The notes below the pieces were generated by a model that worked only from the letters and a program-made list of their open reading frames with translations, had not been told where the DNA came from and ran no database searches. DNA of 64,000 bases from positions 2,976,001 to 3,040,000 of the forward strand of contig JAUTDP010000003.1 of NCBI GenBank assembly GCA_033439795.1, in the 5' to 3' direction. Of the stretch, positions 1 to 13,900 are shown piece by piece (the first letter of the stretch is position 1; each line of letters starts with the position of its first letter). The position numbers and the translations under genes were made by a program. The DNA comes from Sordaria brevicollis. Lineage: Eukaryota > Ascomycota > Sordariomycetes > Sordariales > Sordariaceae.

Positions 1-164
1 GGGGGAGTCGGTGGAAGGGGGTTAGAGGTTTGTTATCTCTCGTTTTTCATCCCCGTCGCTGAAGATTGTGGAGGAGAAGGAAGAAGGAGAAGGGATTGAA
101 AAGAAAGGATTGCTAAATGATGAGACGAAAAACAGCACACATCGAACAACGAGGCGAATCGCAA

Positions 165-468
165 ATGGCGGGCTTTAACATCGATGGCCAGCCACCTAAC
201 CCCGATGCGGAGTATGAGTATGATCTTTACAAGATGTTCGAGATTGAGTTTGAGAATCCGCCTAGTAAGTCTACTCTTTTCATTTCCCTTATTGCTGACC
301 AATGTGCTAACCAGGGCGGATGTCCTAGGCCAAGACAGCTTCATCCGCAGATGGGGAGAAGTCATTGCTGAACGCCGACAGCAGAGAGAGAAACTGAAGG
401 TTATTCAGGAGGAACTCAAATCTGTAGGAGGATTGTACGGGAAGACGGCTATGGAGATTAGGATGTGA
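165..468 (+). CDS. Small conserved-looking protein of unknown function (79 aa, one intron)
   Basis: I do not recognise the family. Two exons (165-264, 329-468) are joined across a 64-nt intron with donor GTAAGT at 265, a branch-like CTGAC and acceptor TAG at 327-328. The more obvious acceptor CAG at 313-314 puts a stop in frame, so the TAG site was preferred. The spliced protein is acidic at the start (PDAEYEYDLYKMFEIEFE) and then helical and basic (WGEVIAERRQQREKLKVIQEEL), which suggests a short helical or coiled-coil protein. It has no signal peptide or membrane segment. An in-frame ATG at 117 would add 16 residues; 165 was chosen because the residues before it look like leader. The gene is short and its splice is inferred, so the model is tentative. 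Confidence 0.55.
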
Positions 469-2492
469 TACCGATGGCTGATCAACTGTTGACTCTATGC
501 CTATGAAAGGTTGGATCAGATAATCTAGTATAGATCTCTTTGACAATTACGTGATGGGCTCAGGGACTTGATGAGCGGGAGTTCGGATCGGAATTTTGTC
601 TATGTACTACGAGATACCAGGTGGATATGGGGTTTGTGTTTACATGATAGCTACTTCGATACCTACATAATCACGAAAACTGAGTTTTGTACTTTTCGCT
701 CACTTTTCAATAATGACTTTGACCTCGTCATTGCTGTACACGGCACTCGTAAGTCGTAAACACATGAACGATTTCACCGAAGAGAAAAAAAAAAGCCCGC
801 TACGTAACCAAAGACCGCTGGACAACCTCGAAGTCCTCGAGCAGCGAATGAGATTTATCGAGTTACCGAGTTAGCGATGGTTACCCAATTAGGACAACCT
901 CGGGACAGCGATTTATTGGAATCGTGCAGCACCAAGCGGGAAAATAAGCTACCCATGACCTGCATTTCTCTCCCCTCGTCAACTAAGCTGGAAGGGGCAA
1001 GGTGATGTATCACTCACTGTGGGCAGAAGATGGGGGATTTTGGGGCGAAGCTTTGCGGAGTGCTGGGGAAGCTTCTGATTCCCTTCAGGTTTGATTCACT
1101 GCCCACGTGTATTTTTGATTTCGAGAAAGTGGTTCGCAGACGGGTATAGCCTGAGACGGGAGAAAAGAGGACTTTGGCCAGGACAAGCAGCTTTGATGAA
1201 GTCAGGAAGCCAACGTTGACTCGAGAGTAACGGAGCACAAAACTCGGAGCTGGTGTCCCCTACCGTCTCTCTGCCTGATCTCGCTGCTGTTTCCCGCTGT
1301 GATCGGCAACGAGAAAGCGCACGCAGTGTTTCCGCTGACTCTTGTTGAGCTTGAGAACCCCCAGATTGTAACAGTCTTGGCCTGCCACTGCTAGGTAGCA
1401 CCACGATACGTTCCAGGCTACCTATCACATCACCGAAGAAGCGAACAGGGTCCCCTCCCCTCTCTCCTCAGCTCCCACACGTTAACAAACTTGTAGGCCT
1501 GCATCGTCCTGCAAGCCTCTTTTGCCCTTGGCGCTGTGATAGGGACGGTGGCAGGGCAATTGGATAGCGCGATGAGGCGGGTAAGCTGGGGAGATGGGCT
1601 GTGAGTTATTGGGGATAATTGGACCTCGTTTATCTTCTGCTCTTCACAGTTTGTTCGTTTCTTCAACGCGTTCCTACGTCTAGCCACGAGGTAGAACTCC
1701 TTCCTTGCCTATTCTTCCTCATCCTCTATGCTTCTCGAGTTGCAGATCGGACAGAGACTGGACACTGAAGACGACCGAATCGGATCTGATCTGGTCTCAC
1801 CTTACGCTGTGTCTGCCTCGCTGGTCAGTCGCCAATGAACGACACTGCTACTGCTGTGCTGTGACAGAGTAGTGAATCTCTGGGTAATATAGATGAGGCT
1901 CTGGACTGCAGATAACCAGAAGTTTCAGCGGTATCGGTGGGTGTAACTTCACATTCAAGGAAGTGGACGGATAAAGGTCAGTAAGAGTTCACTTACCTCT
2001 TGCCCATCCTCACCATTCCCGGATGAGATATAATTGTCAACGTTCTATGGCTTCCACTTGTGTTACCCCGTTCCCATCTTCGAACGAGCAAGTTTACTAA
2101 CCTGCCACAGGAGATCAGAACTCCCATTACTTGATTCGTCAACCCTGAGCTACACGACAAACGGGTGTTGTAGTTGTGAGACCTAACCATCGTTGAAAGT
2201 CTCTGACGCACATTGACTTGAACTTGTCAATTGAGATTCCCTCAACCAGTCACTTTTTCGAGGTCCCTACCTGTAGGCTTCTGAAACCTGAATGTACTGA
2301 AAGGTACATCTGCTTATCCATCCGTTTTGGGGCCTTCGGTGAATCTCAAGTTGAGCCACAAACAAACACTCTACCTCAGCTCGGTCACCAACTTGGACAT
2401 CTCATCTTGGGAGTCTCCCAGCCTCAACTCCATCCGAAATTGGGTAGGCAGAACCTAAGATTGAAACCGATCTGTGTAGTCGGAGAAGCAAG
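469..2492. other. Intergenic region and leader of the transporter gene
   Basis: Only short frames without family resemblance occur here on either strand. The last several hundred bases are pyrimidine-rich and probably hold the promoter and 5' leader of the transporter at 2493. No tRNA, repeat or transposon remnant was seen. Confidence 0.5.
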
Positions 2493-4700
2493 ATGAACGA
2501 ACCAACCATATTCGAACAACCGATCCACTCGAAGGATCCGGAAGTGGGCGAGGATGCGATTTATATGCCGGAGTATGGTGCGAATGGGAGGAATCCGTCG
2601 CGGATTGGAGAGGAGGATGGGGAGGAGGATGATTTTAGGGATTATGTCTTTCCTGAGGGTTGGTCCAGTTTCTTTGAGGGTTGTCGACTCTTCAATCTCG
2701 GTCCAGTCTCTCTTCCACCTTTCGTCCGATCTTTCTTCAGCCTCGATCAACCTCTTTCGAAGTCTTCTCAACTGCTTTCCACCTCTCTCTTCCACCCTCT
2801 CTTCACCTCTCTCCTCACCTCTCACTAACTTCTCTCAAACAGAACGAAAACTAGGAACCTGGTCCACAGCATTCCTCATTATCAACCGTGTCATCGGCGC
2901 CGGAATTTTCTCGACTCCATCATCCATCATCCACAACACCAATAGCGTGGGCGCCACGCTTCTGTTCTGGGTATTAGGTGGTGTTATGACTTTTTGGTAT
3001 GTGGCCCTCTTTCTCCCTTTCCCCTTCCCCTTCCCCCTTCATCACCCCACAGCCAGCTAACAGAAGATGAACGAGAAAAAAGCGGCCTAGCAGTCTACCT
3101 AGAGTTCGGCACCGCCATCCCGCGCTCCGGCGGCGAAAAAGTTTACCTGGAGCGAGTCTACCGCAAACCAAAGTACCTAGCCACCTGTATCTTTGCGGTT
3201 CAGTTCATCTTGTTTGCCATTTCCACGGCCGGGTCCATTTCTTTCAGTTCGTACCTGCTCCGCTGCGTATTGGGTCGTAGCACTTCTGCAACAGAAACAG
3301 GGGAATCAACAGAAGAAGCAACAAAGTCCGATGGCACGTGGCTTAACCGCGGGATTGCGGTAGCTGCTATTACCGTTGTGTGTTTGATTCATGCGTTCTT
3401 GCCGAGGTTGGGGATTTGGTTGAGTAATGGGCTTGGAGCGTTCAAGCTGGTGTTGTTGAGTTTGGTGGTTTGTACGGGGTTTGCGGCGCTGGCTGGACGT
3501 ATGGAGGGGGAGAGTCCCAAGAACTTTAGCAGTTTTGATGGGCCGGGAGATGCCAATGGCAATGGTGATGATATGGGGATGGGAAAAGAAGATGTGGCGG
3601 GGAGTGCGGCGGGGTATGCGCTGGCTTTGCTGCAGGTGTTGTATAGTTATGGGGGGTGGGAGAATGCTAACTATGTGAGTATCGCTCGAAGGGTAATGGG
3701 AAAAGGGAGGAAGGAAGTGGTGATGCTGACGAGTGAAATAGGTATTGAGCGAAGTGAGAGATGCCCCCAGGACACTGAGAAAAGCGGCGCCGATAGCCAT
3801 CGGGACTGTCACGGTGCTTTATGTCCTTGCCAACATTGCTTATGTGAGTATCACCGCCCTCAACCCTCTTCCTCCTTCACTCTCTGACTCTGGACACGAC
3901 AGTTCGCCGCAATGACCAAAGACGAACTCTCCAAATCCGGCGTCATCCCCACCGCCATCTTCTTCACCCGCGTCTGGGGCCCCTCGGCATTCACCGACCG
4001 CGTCATGCCCTTCTTCCTCGCCCTCTCCGCGCTCGGTAACGTCTTCGCCCAATCCTTCGCCATGCCGCGCGTCAAACAGGAACTCGCCAAAGAAGGCACC
4101 CTGCCCTTCTCTCGTTTCTGGGCGAGCGACTGGCCCGACCAGAAATCACCCACGGGCGCCATCTTGCTGCATTGGATCTTCACCGTCGCTCTCATCCTCG
4201 GGTCAAGCACAAAGGACGTGTACCAGTTTTTGTCCAACATCTTTACCTACAGCGGTAACTGGATCAAAGTCTTCCTTGGGATAGGACTGCTGTATCTGAA
4301 TTTCACTCCCAGCGAAAACTGGGCGACACCCGAAAATAAGCGGTTCCATAGTTATCCCGTCCTGACGGGGTTTTGGGTGGTCGGGTTGTTGTATACCTGC
4401 GCGGCACCGTTTATTCCGAACAAGCTGCTCACGAAGGTGCACTTCTCGGTGGTTCCGGCTTTGGGGACGGGTATGTTGGTTATTGGTGTGGTGTATTGGG
4501 TGGTTTGGGCCAAGGTGTTGCCGGCTCTGGGGTTTTCGATTCAGCATGAGGTGGTGGTGTTGCCGGATGGGAGTGAGAGGGTTAAGTATAAGAGGGTGAG
4601 GCCGAGGAGTGGAAGGAAAGGTGGTGCCAGGAAAAGGAAGGGGAATGGGGTGAGAGGAAGAGGAGGAGGTGGAGGGGGGACGACTGTTGTGTGGAGGTGA
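2493..4700 (+). CDS. Amino acid permease, high-affinity methionine permease (MUP1)-like
   Basis: This is a plasma-membrane amino acid transporter of the APC superfamily, LAT/MUP1 branch; methionine is the likely substrate by family. Five exons (2493-2658, 2843-2996, 3083-3674, 3742-3843, 3903-4700) give 603 aa with all phases consistent. After an acidic cytoplasmic N-terminus, the core begins with LGTWSTAFLIINRVIGAGIF, which holds the G-x-G-I-F substrate loop of the first helix. It continues with GLAVYLEFGTAIPRSGGEK, typical of fungal MUP1 proteins, and then many hydrophobic spans. The region SFAMPRVKQELAKEGTLPF is another hallmark. The C-tail is Arg/Gly-rich. The first intron uses a weaker donor (GTTGGT), so the exon 1 boundary is the least certain. 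Related LAT-type carriers with other substrates cannot be excluded. Confidence 0.85.
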
Positions 4701-5911
4701 CAGTTTCAAGATAGAGGTAGATAAAGTTGGTAACAGTTGTAGTTCGAAGTAGTAAAGATACTCGGTAGATCAATGATTCGCGTCTTTGTCGTTTCAGGAA
4801 CAAGATGGAAAAGGGGGGCATTTGTTTACTTTGGACAGATGGAGTCTTTGTCCTGTCTTACCTTTACCCCTTTTCGTACCAAGAACCCCTTTTTGGAACG
4901 ATGGCGCAAGCAGCACTGACTGGCCTGACTGGTATCGATCTGCTTTGGTGTGTGGAACTGAGTTGTCTGATCAACATGCCGTCGCTTAGATCTTCGTGTT
5001 CTGTGGATAGTGAGGCTACCAATACGAGATACCCGTTCAGATATTTATGAGTGTCCGAGTTGAACATACTTGTAAACGGGAGAATCCAACGGCATGTAGC
5101 AGCACTGTTTCAGTGGTGGTTGCCAAGTGCCTGCCCTGTACCTGTAGCTGTGGTCGGAGACTGCAGCCGAGGAGGCGGACATGGAAGTCGGCAGGCCGTA
5201 ACGGTGGGGAACGGGACGCGGGGCTCCATCGGGCCTAGCGGACCCCGTCCTATGGCCCCGTGTTTATCGAGTTCTCACAGCGGACTGCGGCCGCCCCTGA
5301 CAGCATCGATTTCAGCAGTGACGGCCAAGCACATATCACCTCAGAGTCCCAGGTGACAGACACGGGCTACCTACGCTAGCGAGAAGTGGTTTTGGTGTCC
5401 TTCTTGGGAATCCCGGCATTCCCATCCATGATTCCACTTCGACTTCCACTTCCACTGCCTGCCACTTTCACTGCCTTTCAGTGCCTTGCCTTGTCATTAC
5501 CAACCCGACACCACTTTCAGTTGAATTCCAAGTCGATCTCTCCAACACCCAACATCTGACGAATGTGCCCGGTCCTGTACACCACCTAGAGGTAGCCATG
5601 CTCCAGCCCTACGCCGTCGACTCCGTTCATGTCCAAGTCCGATGAAAGGCATCGCAGCGCATGCATGCCTTGTCCTCCCCAGCTATACAGCTCGATACAA
5701 TTACCTTAGAGGTAGTTACTGTACTACCGATACGAGTACCAGCTCCATCCAGTTCCAAGTAGCTCCCGTTGTTTAGCTATCATTCGATCCTCCCACTACC
5801 AACAACACCTTCAGCCTCCTCGACGGCTCCCATACTCGACGACTCCTTCCTCCTCCCATATATAATATCCGAGTCGATCCGCAGTCGGCCCTCGTTGCGC
5901 CATAATCACCA
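4701..5911. other. Intergenic region and leader of pik1
   Basis: No gene-like frame was found. The last 500 bases are rich in CCACTTC/CACTGCC-type pyrimidine runs and probably contain the 5' leader of the downstream kinase gene. No RNA gene was seen. Confidence 0.5.
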
Positions 5912-8900
5912 ATGTCTTGGGACTTGTTAAAGCGGTTCCTCGAGAGCGACGTCTTCAACCAGAACCCCTTTCTCTCCGTCTCCTATCTCTCGTCAGTCCA
6001 CCCAGCAGCCGGCTATTGTGCCAAGATCCGCGACCCCTCCTCCTCTCCAGACCTCACTCGGCGCGGCGCGTATATATACCGGGAGTTGCTGACATGACCT
6101 CACCACCAGACGATATGCCGACCACATAGGAATTCACTATGTGCTATGCAGCAAGCTGCGCCAGTTCCCTTACGAGGACATCGAGTTCTTCCTCCCTCAG
6201 CTGTGTCACCTTGTCATAAGCATCGACAATGAGTCCATGGCCTTGGAGGAATTCCTCCTCGATCTGTGCGAGGAGTCGGTCACAGCAGCCTTGTTGGTGC
6301 GCACAACCCTATACCATGCCATACACCACCCAAGACGACCACTGCTGATATCTCGCCCGCGAACAGACATTCTGGCTCTTCCAAACATACCTACACGACC
6401 TATCCTCTAATCCACAGGCCAATGCCTTCAAAACATGTCAACGAGTCTACAACAAGGTCCAGCACATTGTCTTCGGGGTAACCGATAGCGCGAGGAACGA
6501 GAAGATTACCGAAAACCCATTGCCCGTGACAGTCCTGGGAAGCTTCGTTCTCGCCAGCATCGCCGCTCCGTTTCTCCCTCATTGGGCTGGTCCCTTGGCC
6601 GTTGCGCAAGCCAGGAAGCCCCGCCCCCAAGTTATCGAACATGTGTCCGACGCTACGCCCATCAACGCCCCACCTGCTCGCGCGCATACCGTAACTGCTG
6701 GCACAACAAAATCGAGACGGGCAAAGGAGGCCCGACTTACGAGCTCATCAGACAACCAGCTCCAGAGCAATAGCCCGGTGCAGGTGGCGCATCGCCCCAA
6801 GCCGAAAATTAGGGAGCCTCAGCCCGACTCACGGCCGAATTCGTCAGGATCTTCTATCAGAACACCCATAGAGTCTAAGCGACCTACGCCTTTCGATTCG
6901 AACCTCCTGGAGGCAAGACTTAGCTCATCTTCGTTGCCCCTACCTTCATCCGATGTCAAGTCTCCAGGTCTTGTTCACAGGCCGACAACTCCGGCTCCGG
7001 GGCTGCGGCCAACGGCGGGTGTGCACAGGAGGCACTCTCACCATGTCAAGACACTCTTGAATCAGGCCGACATGACCCGCACACAAAAGATGCGACTCCT
7101 AAAACAAAACTACTTTCACTGTCAGACGGCCTTCTTAACAGCGCTGGAGGATATCTCGAACCGGCTGGTAATAGTACCAAAGGCCGCCCGCCTAAGTGCT
7201 CTACGCGCTGAGCTGGCTCTAATCGCACAAGAGCTTCCTGCCGAGGTCGATATCCCGGTCATCTGCCCACCTACCTTAGTCAATGGCTCCCCTTCGCAAA
7301 GCCGACACCACAGGATAGTCCGTCTGAACCCAGCTGAGGCCACAGTGCTGAACAGTGCCGAGAAAGTGCCGTTCTTGCTTATGGTTGAGATTCTGAGGGA
7401 AGATCTCACATTTGATCCGGATTCGCAAGACAACCAGAGACTTCTTACACAACTCCTGGCCGAACAGGGAACCAGGAGGCGGATATTTGACCTGTCAGAG
7501 TCTTCTAGGATACCTGCGGCACCCAAAAACCAGGAACCGATTATCGATAGTGTCTTTGAGCCTTCCTCGGGAGATCTCGGCCACTCACCACTAATGAAGC
7601 CATTTGACGACGAGCCCTTTGCGATACAACACAACCCCGTTATTGGCGGTCTTCGCCATGCCAACACTGTTGGGACCAGTTCGACACAGTTCGTTGACCT
7701 GACGTCGACGCCTCGGAGTTCTGGCACTTCAGGATCTTCTACCCCACCGTTCAGGAGGATGACCCTTCAGAGTCCGCGTAGCACCTCGGCCGACCAACCC
7801 GATTTCTCAGCGCTCGCCATTCACATGCGTACAGCCTCGCAAATGTTGGCGCAGTTGGATGCCACAAGCGGCAAGCGACCGCGTCACGAAGTGGCTGCCA
7901 TCAGGGCCAAGATCATTGCCAGCATGCAAAGTCTAGAGGAGGAGAGCTTTGAAGTACACGATAGCCAAGGCCCGACGTTTGAAATGATCATGGCCAAGGC
8001 CAGTGCGGATAATGTCATCAACGGTACTTCCACGGACGAAGAAATTGAGGCTCCGCTAGAAAAGGTTGAGTCCAATGTGAACCCCAACGCCGGCCTCGCA
8101 AGGATGGAAAATGATATCAAGACGGGCGGACTCCAGCGCAAGGGCGATCGTGATGATCCCAGCGCTGCTGTCTTCGGAGAAGCCTGGGAGATGAAGAAAG
8201 AGCGCATCCGCAAGTCTTCTCCCTACGGCTGGATGAAGAATTGGGATCTCGTCAGCGTCATCGTGAAAACCGGTGCCGATCTCCGCCAGGAAGCCTTCGC
8301 CTGCCAACTGATCCGCGTGTGCCACAAGATCTGGGTCGAGCACAACGTGCCGGTCTGGGTGAAGCTCATGCGCATTCTTGTTACTGGCGAGTCGTGCGGC
8401 CTGATCGAGACCATCGCCAACGGCGTGTCTTTGCACTCCATCAAGCGCAGCTTGACGCTAGCCACTGTCGAGTCCGGTCAGAACCCTAGGAGGCGGATCG
8501 CAACTTTGAAAGACCACTTCGTGAAAGCGTTCGGCTTGCCCGAGAGTCAAGCGTACCGGTCGGCTGTGGACGCGTTCAAGAGGTCGCTGGCTGCGTACAG
8601 CATCATCTCGTACGTGCTGCAACTGAAGGACAGGCACAACGGTAACGTGCTTATTGATAACGAAGGGCATATTATTCACATCGATTTCGGCTTCATGTTG
8701 TCAAACTCACCCGGTTCGGTCGGGTTCGAGGCGGCGCCCTTTAAGTTTACGTATGAGTATCTGGATGTGTTGGGTGGCGTGGACTCGCAGGATTTTGCGG
8801 ACTTTAAGCAACTCTGCAAGCAGGCTTTCCAAGGTATGTCTTCCTTTCCTGCTCTCAACAAATAAAATTTTACTAACAGACAAAAAGCACTCCGTCGCTC

Positions 8901-9198
8901 AGCAGACAACATCATCGACCTCGTCGCCATGATGGGCCGCGAGTCCAAGATGCCTTGCTTCGGCGCGGGCATCTCGCAGGTGACGGCCTCGCTTAGGGCG
9001 AGGTTCCAGTTGCAGCTGAGCAAAGATGAGGCGGAGCAGTTTGTGGAGACGGATTTGATTGCTAAGTCGTTGGGAAGTTATTATACGCGACTGTGAGTAC
9101 CATCGCCATATGCAGACTACCCTGGTTGTGAGAGGATGCTAATGTGATAACCAAACAGGTATGACACTTTCCAGTATAGGACGCAGGGGATTTACTAG
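5912..9198 (+). CDS. pik1: Phosphatidylinositol 4-kinase, Pik1 type (type III beta)
   Basis: The enzyme phosphorylates phosphatidylinositol to PI4P, chiefly at the Golgi, and drives secretion. Five exons (5912-5991, 6110-6296, 6367-8833, 8888-9092, 9159-9198) give 992 aa, near the family length. The N-terminus (WDLLKRFLESDVFNQNPF, then RYADHIGIHYVLCSKLR) is the lipid-kinase-unique helical region that binds the frequenin/NCS-1 partner in yeast. A long Ser/Pro-rich linker follows. The C-terminal third is the PI3/4-kinase domain: ATP-binding Lys723 in SVIVKTGADLRQE, catalytic loop DRHNGNVLID with Asp844, and metal-binding Asp862 in IDFGF. The protein ends in FQYRTQGIY, as is usual for Pik1. The first intron hides the middle of the N-terminal helical region, so an unspliced reading would lose the start. 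No key residue is missing. Confidence 0.93.
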
Positions 9199-10941
9199 AC
9201 GATTGCTGGATACCTCTTGTTTTGTCCAGCATGTTGATTCGCGAGTGAGGATGAAATAAAGAGACGAGATGATGGCACGGCATATAGAAACTTAATGGGA
9301 TGGTTGGAGACAAAGGATGGAAATACCCTTCACAAGTCCAAGGGTTTGTCAAATCAGGGTGTGCATGACAAGGAAAGCGATCTAAACGTATATATCATTG
9401 TGCTCAACATCGGGAGTCACATGTGCAATCACACATTGGGGTTTATAAAGACGGGCGAGAAAGAAGAAATCGAGGGAAGTGGAAGATTTTGAGGATATGG
9501 GCATCTCAGCGGCGTCTATAAAGGGTTGAATGGTTTTACTATACTACTTGCTTGCCAGGAAGTGGACTATGTCTACCTGCTTACAATCATGTCCTCCTCT
9601 CCGCAACCGCTACCCGCGCCCTGATCCATTTTCCCTTGTCCATCCTGTCTTTTCCTCGGTCGTCCCATTTCCTTTAGGAGTCTATAAACTTCGGCCTGGC
9701 TGGTTATATCCGCCCCATCTACCATGGCAAGTTGGGACCAGCCTGCCAACTAAGTTATGCCTTGAATGCATACAAGCATGTGAGCAATTGTATCAAACCT
9801 TCACTCTACAAGAATGTATCACGTATATGGCACCTGCATTCATGGGCTACAGTATGGCATCTCTTCAAGTCTCTTTTTTTCCCTATAAGTGATTGACCGC
9901 TTGAGGAAGGGCGGTAAATGGCGTCTCTGTTACCTAGCTAAGTTTTGTCTCCCTATTCTCCGTCTTTATTGGTATTACCTACTTGGATATTTATTTTTTT
10001 GCTCGTTCGCCCACCCTCAATCATGCGTACAATGACTGTTTTACAAATTTGACTTTACTTTGTCTTTCTCCGGTCGTCTTGGTGGTTTTCCTCGCTCTTA
10101 ATTTTCATGTTGCTTTCTCTCGGCGTTTTGGAGGTCTATTTGCAGGTAGTGTTTACATACAAAACCTTCACGTAGTCTCTCCGAACCGTTTTCAAAAGCT
10201 TTTCAAAGGGCTTTGCAACTGGGTTGAAACTCTTTTCATAATCTTTTCAATCCCTACACAAACTCTATTCAAAGCCTTATCATACTCTTTTCCAACTATT
10301 TTCTTAGCCTTCTCGTACACCTTATGAACCCTTTATGAACTATCTAACACTTAGTTATGCATTCGAGATAGGTTCGAGTTAGCGAACGATGTTGACTTTC
10401 TGGACTTATTGATGACTACGCATAAGGTAAAATCTCTCTCCATGTCATCGAGGCAATCAAGGTAGTATAGAAAACAACGCCTGTTTGGTATCTGTTCGTA
10501 GTATGTGTTGATACACCCAACCTATCCTATCCCGTGGTTCAGAAATCCGAGTGACCTTCCGATACCCATACCCGATATAACAAGATATAACGCACACACC
10601 CATCTTTCAGCCCCCGATAAATATTGTTCAACGTAGTAACTGTTCAAAAAGACCGAACCCGCTCGCTCTTGCTCTTGTTCTTTCATTGCTTGCTTGCTTG
10701 CTTGCTTTCCCCTTCCCATACGCCTATTTATGTTATGTTGTTGAATGAAGGAGGAAACTAATTATAAAAAAGGTATCATATCATGTATACATCACACCAC
10801 CTGTGGCATTCGTGGTTCGTTCTGGGATCCAAAACCTGTCATCCAAAACAGTTGCCAAATATCCAAAGTCCGGCTCCAGCCCTTCCTTTCGTCTTAGTTT
10901 CAAACCAGACTCATAACTCGCCGCCTACACCGAGAACCTGC
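9199..10941. other. Intergenic region between convergent genes
   Basis: This lies between the 3' ends of pik1 and the transcription factor gene and should hold both 3' UTRs. It is T-rich (9900-10350) with several near-repeats of CTTTTC/CTTTTCAAA. A short GCTT run sits near 10686-10706. No gene-like frame or RNA gene was recognised. Confidence 0.5.
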
Positions 10942-13900
10942 TTAATGCCCATGATGCATCCCACCGCCCATCCCTCCTCCTTGCCCTCCTCCGCTTGAAC
11001 CCGGTCCGCCGCCTACGCCAAACATACCGGAAAAGTTATCTAGCCCTGAACCACCCAACGCTCCTCCAAGCCCACCGAGCGTATCCGCCCCAATCTCTGG
11101 TGGCTCCATGTTGAAAGGCATGAACCACGCCGAGCTAGGCTCGTTAGAGAACGCAGCATGCAGACCCTCTGGTCCGTCCCTGCCTTCGCCTTCATGACCT
11201 GCCCATCCTCCGGCGCCACCACCTACCATCCCTGGCTCGTGGTGCAGACCAGCAGCTGCTGGACCACCGTAGGCACCGAAGACGAGTTGTCGGTCTAGGT
11301 GGGACATACCGTGGGCGTGAGCGGCACCAAGGTGGGCGGGGAGAGAAAATGGGTCTGGTGGAAAGAAGGAGGTTGGATGGTGGTGTGCGAGGTGGGCATG
11401 CTGGACGCCGACAGGGGAAACAGGGGAGAAGTGTGTTTGCGGCTGGCCCTGGACGGAGAGCGGGTTGAAGGAGCCCGGAGGACCACCGGCCCCGGGACCG
11501 CTGGTTTGGATAGGCGAGGGGCCGGCGCCGGAGAAGGTCCGTTGGTGTTGGATGCGGGCGGCATGAATTTGCTCGGGCGTGGGTTGCGGGTGTTGTCCAT
11601 GCGCAAAGTCGGTCTGGATCGGGTCCAGACCGTTGGGGTTTTGCTGTGGTAGACCACTGATCTTGCGTGCCATGGCTTTGCGCTTGAGTTGTTGTTGCTG
11701 GGCTTGTTGCTGCTGTCGTGATGTTACTGACCCGTTTACGCTGCCACCCTCGCCACCGCCAGCTTGTGGGGAGAGGGTGCTGAAGAACTCTTCGACTGTG
11801 TGCAGCTCGGGCTTTTGTTCCAAAACTGCATCGTCGCCTTTCTCCTTCTTCTTGTAAGTGGCAGGGTCGAGGAAGTCCGACTGCGAGACACCGTGAGGAT
11901 AACGATCGAACCAGTCGCCGTATTGGAAGATGGATGCTGGGTTCTCGTTTGCTGGTGTCCCTTGCCTGGCAGCATCGGCACATGTCCGATACTGCTCTCG
12001 TAGGTTCTCCGACATCCAGTGAAACATACCCCAGTATTTCTTCATCTTGGATAGGAACTTGACGTTGGTAGCCAGGTTGCGCTTCGATGTTGCCTCTAGT
12101 GTTGGGTTACCGGAAAAGATTCCAAAGATGTGCACCGTACTGGATAAGAAGGCACAGTATCCGGTGAAAGGAGCGGTCACAAAGTGTGATTCAGCATCTT
12201 TCAATAGCTCTGATACCCGATTAGCAGCAGCGAATGCTTTGGCTCCTGCCTTCGTTACGAAAGCCTTGGGGATCTCCTGTTCTGGTTGACCCCGGGGAGA
12301 GGAAACGGCAAATCTGTTCATGAACAAGATATTCTGCTGGATCGCAATATGAAGAAACAAAAACTGGTTCGCCATGTTGTCCGTTTCGTGCAGGTGTAAG
12401 TTGTCCGGCGTATATAGTAGAGAGTCTGGCAAATCAGTCAGGATATACTCTGTCTGTTTGATTAGTTTGGCGTAACCAGATTCGGGACTCCACATCGGAT
12501 GAGGGTCCAACTCTCTTCCTCCTTGGTTGAGATAGTTGATGATCCTGCCCCAGAGAGAAATGGCCTTGATCATCCAGGCTGCGACACCCAAATTATCTTT
12601 AGCCACTGATGCATCTTGGTCTTCTAGAAGTGGTTCCAGTACTTCGCCGCTTAGGGTTTCTGTTGGCCCTGGCATGTCGTACTGGAAATTCTTTTCCTTG
12701 ATGGGTAGCGGGACCCTTAATGTCTCCTCCCTTATAAACGTGGGCCGGTCTGTGCCTGATGAGTTAAACCGATCCATCAGGAAACATGCCCACATTGTCC
12801 TCCTCCGGATTTCGCGATCGATAAAGCTGAGTTGTGTCTTCCCTGCTTGTCGTACGGGATCGTGCTCCAAGTCTTTGTGAAGCTGCAATGCAAAGGCCAT
12901 ACGGATGGCTTGACCGCCCAATGACCAGCTACGGCCACCGTGGCATGTGCCAAACTCGTGTAGACCCAAAATAAGCAGGCATGTAAGAATGGTGATGTTA
13001 GGCCATTCATATCTCTTCGTCACTATATCGCGGGCTGCGGCCGCCCACTCTTCGCCGCGAAGGAAATTCGGACTTGAGTTCAGCTTGGGATGGTTCGAGA
13101 AGCGCGCTGCGATGGCGCAGACGGAGAGGATGAGGACTGGGGGTAAAGCGCCGGCCCTACAGCAGCCACGTTGTTAGCGGATATGAATCAGCATGTTCGG
13201 CAGAAGAGACGTACTTTAGCTTCCTCATAAAACTCGGTTTGTGAAGGAGATGATAGGCCTGCCCATAGATGTTTTCAAAGTAGACTTCGGCAAGGTGTTC
13301 TTGTATATCCTTGGATGGCAACGCATCCCCGCCTTCCAACAACAGCTTACTCTCCTCAGTCTCCTGGATCTGAATCGTAGCGGTCCTGTTCGGCGCGTCA
13401 ATCTTGGACTTTGATGGCCCGCGAGCCCAGTTCTCCAGATCTGATCCGAACGCTTCGTCTGCCCCGCGCTTCTTGTTGGCTTGCTTCGCGTTGTTCAGTG
13501 TTCCTGGTATTGCGGGCTTGACCACGGCCCTGGTAACGGTAGCGGCGCCCTCTTGTTCGGATTTTGGTATGATCTTGATGATGCGCTCCTCCATGCGCTT
13601 TAGTCGCTTGTCCAACATTGCCATGTAGTCGGTTCGTGGCGCGGCCTTGCGAGCTGTGACCTTGTAAACGCACGGGATTCGGGATCGGAGACAATGCTTG
13701 CATGCGGGTTTCTCGCCAGAGCATCGGATCTTCTTGCGTCGACAAGCTATACAAGCCAAAGGAAGGCGCTTTCGTTCCTTGCCGGCTTTTGTTTTCAGCT
13801 CACTCCATGCGGGTGCATTGTCCGTTTTATCTCCTTTCCCCTTGGGTGCCGAACCATCGACAGAGCCAGCGGTCGCAAGCCCGAATTCATCGACTGTTTC